A stretch of DNA of 64,000 nucleotides from Achatina immaculata (taxonomy: Eukaryota > Mollusca > Gastropoda > Stylommatophora > Achatinidae), in assembly GCA_009760885.1 (NCBI GenBank), contig CM019704.1:12856303-12920302 (forward strand), in the 5' to 3' direction. Positions 53,009 to 63,384 of this stretch are shown piece by piece. The notes beneath the pieces were generated by a model. It was given only the letters and a program-made list of their open reading frames with translations. It was not told where the DNA came from and did not search any database. Within the stretch, counting starts at the first letter, position 1; every line of letters starts with the position of its first letter. The translations under genes and the position numbers were made by a program.

Positions 53009-53584
53009 GTACTTAGGAACAATTATAACAGCTGATGGGAAATGTCACAATGAAATAACATGCAGATGTGCTCAGGCCAAGTCAGCATTCCAGAAAATGA
53101 AAAACATCTTGTACAACAGGTCCATATCAATGGAAACAAGATTCCGAGTACTTAAATGTAACATCGAGCCAATTTTGTTTTATGAATGTGAAGCATGGCC
53201 CATGAATAAGAGAGTACAACGAGTAATGGAGGCCATAGAAATGTGGTTCATAAGAAGGATGTTGAAAGTAATTATATTGAATCTATCTTGACAGCTAAGA
53301 AAACCAACGAAGAAGGTTAAGAGAGGCTGGAGTTAAAAGGCAAATTACAGCAAAGATCAGAGGCAGATAAACGAGATTTATAGGACATTTTCTGAGAAGA
53401 GGAAAATTGGAACACACTGTGGCAAATGGAAAAATTGAGGGAAGAAGAGACAGAAGAAGACAGAGAGAGAAGTTACTGGATGGGCTGTCAGTGTAGCTAG
53501 GAACAAAGTCACCGGCGGATCTCATAATCATTGCAAAATTGTAGAGAGAAATGATCGGCTATATCCACGCGGCACGGCACTTGA
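53008..53584 (+). mobile_element. LINE-E 3' fragment inserted in minisatellite
   Basis: Encodes QAKSAFQKMKNILYNRSISM, CEAWPMNKRVQRVMEAIEMW, RRMLKV (then broken), FIGHFLRRGKLEHTVANGKI, and ends gcggcacggcac followed by ttgattgatttattgatg (TTGA tail). Both sides are the 18-bp array. An interruption near 53270-53290 duplicates a few codons. Confidence 0.88.
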
Positions 53585-53780
53585 TTGATTTATTGATGTG
53601 CAGTATGTATAGTATGCCCAGTATGTGTGTATGTATCGTATATCTAGTACGTGTAGTATGTGTAGTATGTCTATTATGTATAGTATGTCTAGCATGTATA
53701 GTATGTCCAATATGTATCCAGGATGTTCATTAAATACAGTATATGTAACATGTTCTTTATGTCTAATATGTGCAGTATGT
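53585..53780. repeat. Minisatellite, 9- and 18-bp units (right block)
   Basis: Diverged continuation of 52640-53008, with agtatgtatagtatgccc and agtatgtctattatgtat units. Confidence 0.85.
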
Positions 53781-53844
53781 CCATGATGTGCATTTATTTT
53801 ATTTTATTCTATATTTTATTTCGATTTGTATTTTTCAATTTATT

Positions 53845-56800
53845 TTTCTGCACGCTTTCTTTAGCTTTATTCTAATTCCTTCACACAGTGGGTCGTGGTC
53901 ACTATTGCAGTCAGCTCCTGGCATGGCTTTTGTTGTCAGTAATGCATTCTAGAATCGTTTATTCATTAATACATAGTCTGTCTGGTTAAAAGTATTTTTG
54001 TTTGGGCTACACCACGTTGCCAGTCTTCGGTGATGTTGTTTAAACCAGGTGTCTCCTACAACCATGCTACGTATTCTTGCCTATTCAGTTAATTTACTAC
54101 CTCTGTCATTCCTCTCCCCTAGTGGATAGTCGGCAACGATGTCTGAAGTTCTTCCTTTACCAACTTTGGCAACACACAATGCCATTTATGCTTTGCGAAC
54201 ATTAACAGAAAGTGCTTTAGAAGTACAGAAAGATCTCTACTTATGCTTCATTAATTACACCAAGGCATTCGACAAGGTGAAACATAATGAAATTATTAAA
54301 ATCCTTGAAGACATCAAGTAAAAAAGTGAGAAACATCAAACTGAATACAGAACTCCTTAAAAATGATCAAGAACTGAGAGACCAATAGAAAGTTATTATA
54401 ACAAATAGATACAATGCAATAGCAAAGATAAACAGTATAGATGAACAATGGGCAATGTTAAGAGATTCTATCCACCAAACTGTTAAGGAGATAATACCAC
54501 CGAAAAAAACGCCCCTAAAAATAAATGGATGACATCATAGAACGGATGGACAAGAGGAGGAGGAATAAAAATAACCAAGAAAAATATAGCAAGATAAATA
54601 AAGAAATAAAACGCAAATGCATAGAAGCAAAGGAAGTGTGGTTAAATGAACAGTGCAGACATGTAGAGGACTCCCATAATAAAGACAGCAAAAACATGCA
54701 CAAACGAATTAGTGAACTCACAGGCAGGAAGACAAAATATAGCACAGGATGCCTGAAATCAAAAGAAGGTAAAATGTTAATGGGAAAAGAAGACATTATG
54801 GACAGGTGGACAGAGTACATCGGTGAGCTATATGAAGGAGAAAGATATGAATTAACATCAGATACTGAAAACTGTGATGGACCACCAATACTTGAAGATG
54901 AAATCATAGATGCCATCAAACACATGAAGAAAGGAAAAGCGACTGGGCCTGATAATATAACAATAGAAGAAATAGAGCACTAGAGGAGATAGGAATAAAA
55001 ATAATAACCAAGTTACTGAATGACATTTACAACAGTGGTTATATGCCAAGTGACCTGCTTAAATTCACCTTTATAGCACTACCAAAGAAACCAGGTGCAA
55101 AGGAATGTGATGACCACCGGACTATCAGCCTCTCATGTCACATAACGAAGCTACTTCTGAGAATAATTATGAGAAGAACAAGGAAAAAGATAAAAATGGA
55201 AATAGCAGATGAACAGTTTGGATTTGTTGAAGGAAAGGAAACACACAACGCCATTTATGCTTTACGAACACTAACAGAAAGAGCTTTAGAAGTACAGAAA
55301 GATCTCTACTTATGCTTCATTGATTACACCAAGGCATTCGACAAGGTGAAACATAATGAAATTATTAAAATGCTTGAAGATATCAATATAGACGGCAAAG
55401 AGCTGAGGATTATAAAACATCTATACTGATAGCGTGAAGCAGCTTTTCGAGTTGAAAATAGAACTGGAAAATATCAACCTATAAAACAAGGGGTGCGACA
55501 GGGATGTGTACTGTCTCCAGAATTTTTTTCTCTGAACAGCGAGAATATTCATCACAGAACCAGGTTTAAAAATTGGAAAATACAATATTAACAACCTTCG
55601 GTATGCTGACGACACAGTACTGATAGCTGAGAACTAACAAGACCTGCAAAATCTCTTAGATAAAGTCGCTAAAGAAAGTGAACAGAAATGCCTTACTTTG
55701 AACATCAAAAAGACAGAGACTATGGTTATATCTAAGAAACAGAATCCACCAACATACCGTGTAAAATTGAACAGAACTATTCTAAAGCAGGTGCAGAAAT
55801 TCAAATACATTGGAGCAGTAATAACTTCAGATGAGAAATGCAGAACAGAAATTAGAACATAATAATGATCATCGCAGAACCAGATATAAAAATTAGAGGA
55901 TACATATTAACAACATTCGGTATGCTGACGATACAGTACTGATAGCTTAGAACCAACAAGACCTGCAAAATCTCTTGGATAAAGTTGCTTAGGGACGTGA
56001 ACAGAAAGGCCTTACTTTGAACATTAAAAAGACAGGGACTATAGTTATATCTAAGAAGAAGAACTCACCAAAATGCAGTATAAAATTAAACGGAACTATT
56101 CTAAAGCAGGTGCAGAAATTTAAATTCCTTGGAGCAGCAATAACATCAGATGGGAAACGCAGAGCAGAAATTAGGAACAGAATAGGCCAAGCAAAGACTG
56201 CATTTCAGAGAATGAGAAACATATTATGCAACACATCCGTATTAATGAATGTTAGAAAACGAGTCCTAAAATGCTATATTGAATCTGTCTTGTTATATGG
56301 AAGTGAATCATGTGCAGGTCTGCACAAAAATCATTGGAAGCAGCAGAAATGTGGTTTATTAGAAGAATGTTGCGAATCCCCTGGACAGAAAAAATAACTA
56401 AGGAAGAATATATGAGAAGAACTGGAGAGACAAAAAATCATGTTAAAAAAAGAGAGAGAGAGAGAGAGAATATACTTTCATAGGACATGCAATGAGAAGA
56501 GGTGGCATTGAAAATATTATATTCATTCATTCATTTGCACGTCCCTTGCGGAACTTTGCCTCCCTAACAGCTCTCCTGTAGGCCTCTCGGTTGTAAGCAA
56601 GATGACCTGCTGCTGATGCATCCATTTGCAGATCATCAACGATGTCTTGCAACCATCTTTGCCTTGGTCTTCCTCTTTTTCTTTTTTCCATTACGTACCC
56701 TTCCAAGACGGTCTTCTCTAACTTCTCATGACGTTTAATGTGTCCAGAATACTTTAGTTTTCTCTCTTTAATCCTCTTTACTAGCCAGCCTTCTTCAATA

Positions 56801-57605
56801 TTAAGTTTTTGTAGTATGGATATATTTCTTCTTTTTTGTGTGTCCATAATATTTGAAGAACTCTTGTGTAGCATTTACATTCAAAGGAATTTATGTGTTT
56901 CTCAGCTGTTTTGTTAAGTGTCCAGGTCTCACAAGCATATAGTGCGATGGGAAAGATTCATGCCCTTAAAAATATTATTTTTGTAGTTCTGTCTGTTCCT
57001 CTCCACAGATTCTTTAGTTGTTTTACTTTCTGAAGAGCGATAGATGTCCTACTTTTAATTTCCCTCATTGTATCTCCATTATTAGTTAGTAGTGATCCAA
57101 GATATTCACAATTCTCCACTTCTTCCAGTTTTTCCTCATTGATACATATTTCATCTGCTTTGTTTGTTTTGTCCGTTGTCATTAATTTAGCTTTCTTCGC
57201 GTTAAGATAGAGGGATCTGCTCTTCACTATTCTTACAGACCGACATAACTCATTTTCCCATTCCTTTTTGTGTTGTGGACAGTAATAATGTGTCATCATC
57301 ATATCTAATCTCTGGTATTTCATAACCTCTCATTGTTATGGCGTCATAATATTATTTGTCTACATCTTCTCTAACATTCCTCATTGGGTAATGAGAAATA
57401 ATGAATAAAATATTATAACAACAGGAAAAATAGAAGGAAGAAGATCCAGAGGAAGACCAAGAGAAATGATACTGGACAGTCTGACGGGATGGTGTGAGAG
57501 GAGTTCACCAACTGAGCTGATGGCCTGCATGAAGGATCGTGTACTCTGGAGAAGCATAATAGCCAACCCCAGTCGGCACGGCACATGATGATGATGATGA
57601 TTATG
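53845..57605 (+). mobile_element. LINE-B with inverted 5' part and internal rearrangement
   Basis: 53845-54167 carries the endonuclease part on the minus strand (SDHDPLC equivalent, then back to KVGKGRTSD). 54322 onward on the plus strand resumes exactly where that part ends (EKHQTEYR-type frame of the linker), then gives NMHKRISELTGRKTKYSTGC, RT with DEQFGFVEGKETHNAIYALR and DYTKAFDKVKHNEIIKMLED, and [10 protein letters not shown]. Between these parts, 54168-54321 is a stray duplicate of the RT motif A region. A second copy of the YADD-to-C-terminus region begins at about 55858. A LINE-C is nested at 56521-57402; LINE-B resumes at 57403 and ends in gatgatgatgatga at about 57586-57600. Confidence 0.88.
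56521..57402 (-). mobile_element. LINE-C nested in LINE-B
   Basis: Minus strand, from near the YADD region (here broken) through LNAKKAKLMTTDKTNKADEI, EKLEEVENCEYLGSLLTNNG, LQKVKQLKNLWRGTDRTTKI, then KLNIEEGWLVKRIKERKLKY, GHIKRHEKLEKT, KRKRGRPRQRWLQDIVDDLQ, to the (GAAT)n tail at 56521-56534. The host sequence aaaatattat is present on both sides (56511-56520 region and just after 57402), a 10-bp target-site duplication. Confidence 0.92.
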
Positions 57606-57745
57606 ATTTATATTTTTACGCAGCATTCATGTGAAGTGATGCTTTATCTCTCTTTATCTTTCTGTTTATGTATGATTAATGTTCACACCGAAACGTCACA
57701 ACTGTGTGCACGTTAAGTAACAAAGCTGTTCCTAGTTTTTTCCTC
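57606..57745 (+). mobile_element. Penelope terminal-repeat fragment
   Basis: Matches the right end of the element at 17781-20672: gcattcatgtgaa, tatgattaat, acgtcacaa, aacaaagctgttcctag, ttttttcct. No coding sequence. Adjacent to the tail of LINE-B. Confidence 0.75.
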
Positions 57746-58190
57746 AACTGAAGTGTCGTGCCGCGTGGCGTAGGCGATCATTTCTCTCCACAATTCATTG
57801 TCTTTAGACTTGATTATGAGATCCGCCGGTGACTTTGTTCCTAGCCACACTGACAGCCCATCCAGTAACTTCTCTCTCTGTCTTCCTCTGTCTTTTCTTC
57901 GTTCAATTAGTCCAGTTGCATAGTGTGTTCCAGCTTTCCTCTTCTCAGGAAATGTCCTATAAATATCGCTATATATAAATAAAAACTACATCTCCATGGC
58001 CTCCATTTCTCGCTGTACTCTCTTATTCATAGACCATACTTCACATCCATAAAACAAAATTGGCTCGATGTAACATTTAAGTACTCGGAATCTTGTTTCT
58101 ATTGATGCAGATCTGTTGCACAAGATGTGTCTCATTGTCTGGAACGCTGACTTGGCCTGAGCACGTCTGCTTTTTATTAAAACATGGAGT
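57746..58190 (-). mobile_element. LINE-E fragment, minus strand
   Basis: Same C-terminal sequence as 53008-53584 in reverse: gtgccgcgtggcgtaggcga, atctccatggcctccatttc, tctgctttttatt. The TTGA tail is missing, and a deletion removes part of the GHFLRRG to WTAKKTNEE region near 57965. Confidence 0.85.
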
Positions 58191-59095
58191 TTACTATTTT
58201 GTTACCAGACTACATGCAAGTAACTGCACAGTCCAGATACTCAACAAATTCACACTCTGGTAATAACATATCCACAAGTTCAATGAAACAGGCTGTCATT
58301 CTTCTTCACTGATACAGAACAGGTAGCGTGATCCACGTCTGTTGTCAAATATATCATAGAACATTTATTAATGATAGAATGAGAGATGACATACGTGAGG
58401 ATGAGTGAAAAGGCCCTTTGACCAAAATATCATTACACAGAAAAAAGTGTTCCGACGTGAGTATTCAAACGCCACATGGGAGCAAAGGTCACACATTCAA
58501 TGCAACAAAAATTATGTGTACATACTCACAATTCCAACAAGGAATATAACACATCTCAGAACTTCCATTCTAAACTGCACTCTTTGGGCCAAAGCCCTAC
58601 TACACAGAAATGCTAGAGCTACATTTACAACATGTATTCCCTTTATCTCTTCCTGGGAAACGTTAACAAGAAACAACTGCGCTCTGTATGTTACAAACAC
58701 TGACTCAAACGTCACTGACTCTACTAAAAAAATTCCTCTTACTCTGACCTCTAATTAAAAAATCATCATCATCCAAAAATCATCCAAAAAACTAATCTAA
58801 AATTAGTGAGCAAGTTTCGTGAACTTCGCCCACGAGACAAGCAAGTCTCGTGCAAATCCATATTTTACAACTTTCTGGTGTCTTAAACAAACATGTCAAT
58901 CAAAATTTGGCCCAAGCCTAACTTTAATTACTCCTGTCATGTCAATACAGACCGGATACCTACACATTTCACGAGCTTACAAACCAAAAGTTACAAGTGA
59001 GTTGTTTATTTTCAGCAAATTACGTACAACAAATAAACAAGGGCCTAACTGACTATCTTGACTATAATATCGATTATATCCCTTTAACTATAGTA
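58191..59095. other. Unassigned sequence upstream of LINE-C
   Basis: About 900 bp without recognised repeats. A 117-codon plus-strand frame at 58405-58758 (KRPFDQNIITQKKVFRREYS...) matches no family I know and has no supporting context. A perfect 8-bp stem, cacgagac and gtctcgtg with a 6-base loop, is near 58830-58852. I searched the minus strand here for the first PKC coding exon and did not find it. Confidence 0.35.
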
Positions 59096-59340
59096 AACTA
59101 ACTAACAGAAAACCATATACTATTAAAGGGGTCCGTCAGGGGTGCATATTGTCGCCTTACTTATTTAATTCGTATTCTGAAAATATAATGAGGAATATTA
59201 GAGAAGATGTAGACAAAAAATATTACGATGCCATAAAAATTGAAGGTTATGAAATATCAGAGATTAGATATGCTGATGACACAGTATTACTGTCCACAAC
59301 AAAAAGAGGTTTGGAAAAACTAATTATGATAGTCCGTTAG
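59096..59340 (+). mobile_element. LINE-C RT segment (left part of a split copy)
   Basis: Reads KGVRQGCILSPYLFNSYSEN, IMRNIREDVDKKYYDAIKIE, EIRYADDTVLLSTTKRGLEK: motifs B' and C of the LINE-C RT. The next expected segment (LNAKKTKVMTTD) is found at 63400, so the element appears split by the roughly 4 kb in between. Confidence 0.85.
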
Positions 59341-59342
59341 AA

Positions 59343-59386
<44 letters not shown>

Positions 59387-59559
59387 GTCTCTCTCTCTGA
59401 ACCTTAAGTGCCCAAGGCACATGGGGTTTCTGTAAGGGTTTTTCATAAACGCCTGTCCTTTGCCTTTTTTTCTGCTCTTGTCCAAGTGAGCCCTCTAGTG
59501 CTCAACATCCCCTCTGTTGTTTTTCTCTATGTCTATATATGTTATTCCCCTGTAGTGTA

Positions 59560-59640
59560 GTATGTCCAGTAAGTGTAGTATGTCCAGTATGTGTAGTATG
59601 TCCAGTATATGTAGTGTGTCCTGTATGTTATTACCTCACC
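59560..59640. repeat. Short array of agtatgtcc-type units
   Basis: Five to six units of tagtatgtccagtatgtg, as at 52640-53008, lying exactly where LINE-A sequence breaks off. Confidence 0.85.
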
Positions 59641-59851
59641 TACTTTCGCATTTAAGTCACACAAGAGGAGTAACATATCATGCTTGGATAGTGTTTCTAC
59701 TGTGGCTTGGAGGCTGTTGTAAAACTCTCATTTTAATTCCTCTTCAGCTGCTTCTATTGTAGCATAAGAAACTATAATAGGCAGCTTCGTGAATCTTGAA
59801 ATGAACCATGCATATAACACTTTCTCATTTATAGGGGTCCATTTCAACAAA

Positions 59852-62800
59852 GTCTCTAAACACGACGTCCTAATTGCTATGGGGACTTCAACGCTAAGTT
59901 AGGGAAAGATAACACCGACGTTGAAAAAGTAATGGGGAAAGTAGGAATTGACATGGTTAATCAGAACGGAGAAAGACTAACTGAAATATGTCTAACAGAG
60001 GACATGGTCATTGGAGGCACAATATTTCCACACAAAGAGATACATAAAACAACGTGGATATCTCCAGATGATAGAAATAGAAACCATATATTTCATTTTT
60101 GTATTAGAAAGCAATACAGAACACATCTGATAGATGTAAGGGATTATAGGGGTGCAGATGTTTAGTGATCACAACATTGTATAGGAAAAATAAAATTTAA
60201 ACTGAAAATCCAACATAAGAAGTCTATAGCAGTATATTGAATGTTTGGATGTAGGATAGATAACTCATCTGAGAATTGGAATATTTGTATAAAATTAGTT
60301 ATCTTCTAAAGTAATCAGCTGTTTGTGAGTAGAGTCCATCTGCTTTGTCTCGGATTGCACGAGGGTCACGGTTGGGGAATGACAGGAAAGAGGTCAGGTG
60401 AGAGAGAAATCATATGACTGAGGGACAGTTGTGTTTTGTGTATCGTCTCAGACAGATGTAGATTAGGCTGTTAGAAATGTTGTTGTTTAGTGAAATAGAT
60501 GTAGAATAGAGTGTATTAAGTTGTTCTGATGGCGACAGTAGTCTGTCGGGAACATATATCGTGGAGATGTCCAGTCTTGTGTCCATGGATTTTATTGATG
60601 CCTTTGTCGTTCTCGTCATATCGCTCATCAACTCATCGTCACCCCATGCATCATTAAAGTCATTTCAACTGTAAAGTTGATGCTTCTGTATTGCTATTTC
60701 CACTGAGAGAGAATGAACCTGGGAGCAAGTAAGTCTGTGAAGTGAGTAACAAAACAGACGCAAAACAACGTAGAATAGTAATGTAAGAAAGAACATTATT
60801 CCAGTGGATAATAGTGAAAATATACACAGAGATGAATAGCAATACATCTACAGTTTACATTCTACACACAGAAGAGCTGGAGATAGAATGAATCAGCACC
60901 CGAGTATTCTGCTTTAAATCAATATACAGAAAGATAAACAGCCACAGTCTACAAGAAGAGAATACTAACAGTAATTTAAATCAGGAACTTGCCAATCATT
61001 CCACAACACTCAGGGAGGTAGAGGAGATAGGTATAGATGAATTATGGAATTCGTACACCACAGCCATAATCACAGCAGCAAAAGCAAGCGCTGGACTGAA
61101 CAAAAAACAAATAGAAAAGCATGGATATCAGATAAAACATGGAAGTATATACATGAAAGACGAGTAGCCAAATTAGACATGTTGAATGTGAAAACAGATC
61201 TTGGAAAAGATCTGGCGAAAGTAACATACAAAGAAATAGACAAGAAAGTAAAAAGTTCAGCTAGAACGGATAAAAGAGAATACATAGACAATATGGCGAA
61301 AGAGGCAGAGAAAGCAGCAAAAACAAGAGACAACAAAACTCTATATAACACACAAAAGAGGTTAACGGGTACTATTACATTTAACGAAAGACCAGTCCTT
61401 AGCAAAACTGGAACCCTATTAACATCAAGTAAAGACCAAAAGCAAAGATAGGCTGAACGCTTCTAAGAAATACTTAATCGACCACACCCATAAAAATTGA
61501 TAAAGCTTGAAATTGACTTACCAGCCCGACAATTAAATGTCATCCTATAAGAAATTACATTGCATGAAATTGAAACAGCAGTGAATTTAATGGCTAACAA
61601 AAAATCTGCAGGTAAAGATGAAATAACAGCCGAAATGTTAAAAGCTATCAACAGTGACAACATGAGACAACTACAGAGAATGTTTAATAAGATTTGGAAA
61701 GAAGACAAGGTCCCTTCTAAATGGAAAAAAAGGAATCATTGTTAAAATACCCAAAAAAGGGCAACCTTAGTGACTGTAACAATTGGAAAGGAGTAACCTT
61801 AATATTATTTGTGTCAAAAGTATTTTGCAAGGTCATTTTGAATAGACTTAGATATAGTGGATAGTGCAATGAGAGAAGAACAAGCAGGATTTCAAAAAGA
61901 GAGAAACTGTCTCGACCAGATCTTTACTCTCAGAATAATACTTGAAGAACATATTGAAAAGCAAAAACCATTAATACTAAACTTCATAGACTTTAAAAAG
62001 GCATTTGATAGTATACACAGAGATTCATTGTGGAGAATCTTAAGTCTATATGGAATACCATCTAAAATTGTCAACATCATTAAGGACCTCTACAATTGAT
62101 ATGTGTGTGAATTCACAACAGAAGAAGATATGAGTGAATGGTTCCAGATTGAAACAGGCATGAAACAAGAATGTATACTGTCTCCTTTGCTTTTTATACT
62201 GCAATAGACTTCATAATGAAAAAATGCTGCACAGGTAACACAGGTATTGACTGGGTACATAGGACCCAACTAGAAGATCTTGATTTTACTGATGACATAA
62301 CTCTTATCAGTAACAATGTGAATTCCATGCAAGAAAAAACAGATAGCCTGTCTTCACTGGCTAGCAAAATAGGACTTGAAATTAATGAAGACAAAACAAA
62401 AATAATGAAACTTCCCATTAATCAAAATGGAAAAATACACGTAGAAGGGACAGATATTGAAGAAGTCAATCAATCGCATACCTTGGCAGCTACATAGACC
62501 AGGATGGTGACACTAGAAACGAAGTTAGAATTAAAATTTCAAAAGCAGCATCAATCTTCAAGAATCTTGAGAACATATGGCATTCAAAAGTTGAAGGCAT
62601 AAAAACCAAGTTAAGACTATTCAGTTAAAATGTAATATCCACCCTCATTTATGCATGCGAAAGCTGGAAAAGAACTAAAGAAATATACAAGAAATTAGAC
62701 TCTTTTAAAAACAAATGCCTAAGGAAAATACTCTGCATCACGTGGAACGAATTCAAGAACAATGCAGAGATATGACAGATAAATGAACAACAACCAGTCT

Positions 62801-63089
62801 CATGGGTGATCTGGAAAAGGAGGTGGACATATGCTGGTCGCGTGATGAGAAGAAACAGTCAGAGAATCCCAAAAACAAGCTATGAAGTGGAACACAACAG
62901 GCCGAAGAAAAAGAGTAGACCATGTGAAACTCTAAAGAGGACATTGTTAAGAGAGGGCAAATTAATAGGCATAAAATCCCTTGATGAGATTGAAAGGCTC
63001 GCCGAAGACAGGAAAAATTGGCGAACTACCTTGTGAGCCCTATGTGACGTTTAACGGCACGGGAAGGATATAAGATACAAGATATAAAA
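59852..63089 (+). mobile_element. LINE-D, long copy, nested in LINE-A and itself interrupted
   Basis: Same extent as the 8764-11428 copy: NKVSKHDVLIAMG, MVNQNGERLTEICLTEDMVI, RKQYRTHLIDVRDYRGADV and a SDHNI-like end. Then come the linker (LNVKTDLGKDLAKVTYKEID), AVNLMANKKSAGKDEITAEM, DFKKAFDSIHRDSLWRI (motif A) and FTDDITLI (motif C, with Thr where Ala is usual). The C-terminus with RRWTYAGRVMRRN is followed by an ataagatacaagatata tail. Flanks atttcaac and atttcagc suggest a short target-site duplication. An unrelated segment of about 690 bp interrupts it at 60230-60916. Confidence 0.88.
60230..60916. mobile_element. Unidentified insertion of about 690 bp in LINE-D
   Basis: The LINE-D sequence at 60220 and at 60917 joins seamlessly when compared with 9150-9185, so this segment is inserted. 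It has no recognised ORF, terminal repeat or tail. Composition is moderately AT-rich and non-repetitive. It may be a non-autonomous element or a filler from elsewhere in the genome. Confidence 0.6.
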
Positions 63090-63384
63090 TTTCAGCAATG
63101 CTTATTTTGTTATAATCAATGCAAGTCCTCCTTCGTGAGTGTATTCTTTACATGACCATATTATTATATCTTTTGTGTGCTGCGTTGTTAATTGCCTATT
63201 GCCTTGTCCTATCCATCTTGCTTCTTGTATTCCTAGTATGTCTATTTGTATCTGTGCATTTCCCTGATGGTTTGTGGTAGTTTTCCAGTCTGGTTAAGTG
63301 TTCTTATATTCCAGCTGCATATTTGCATCTTGTGTTTAGGTTCCAGGAGGTCTGCGGTCGGGCCGGGGACTTCCAGTGGGTAAT

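Larger units (their letters stand above)
59344..63384 (-). mobile_element. LINE-A, minus strand, internally deleted, with LINE-D inside
   Basis: From its 5' side on the minus strand: endonuclease N-terminus KMQICSWNIRTLNQTGKLPQ (about 63335-63280), continuing to about 63095. After the nested LINE-D (59852-63089) come ICMVHFKIHEAAYYSFLC and a KHDMLLLL-type DLNAKVG segment (59850-59640), then a short 18-bp-type array (59560-59640) replacing the RT, then the LINE-A C-terminal end and a 55-bp CT/AG tail (59344-59398). Assigning the endonuclease pieces to LINE-A rests on orientation and order only. Confidence 0.7.

Noticed and set aside
58405..58758. 117-codon plus-strand frame as a gene
   Set aside because: No family resemblance, no splice or start context, and it is surrounded by LINE debris; listed only as unassigned sequence.
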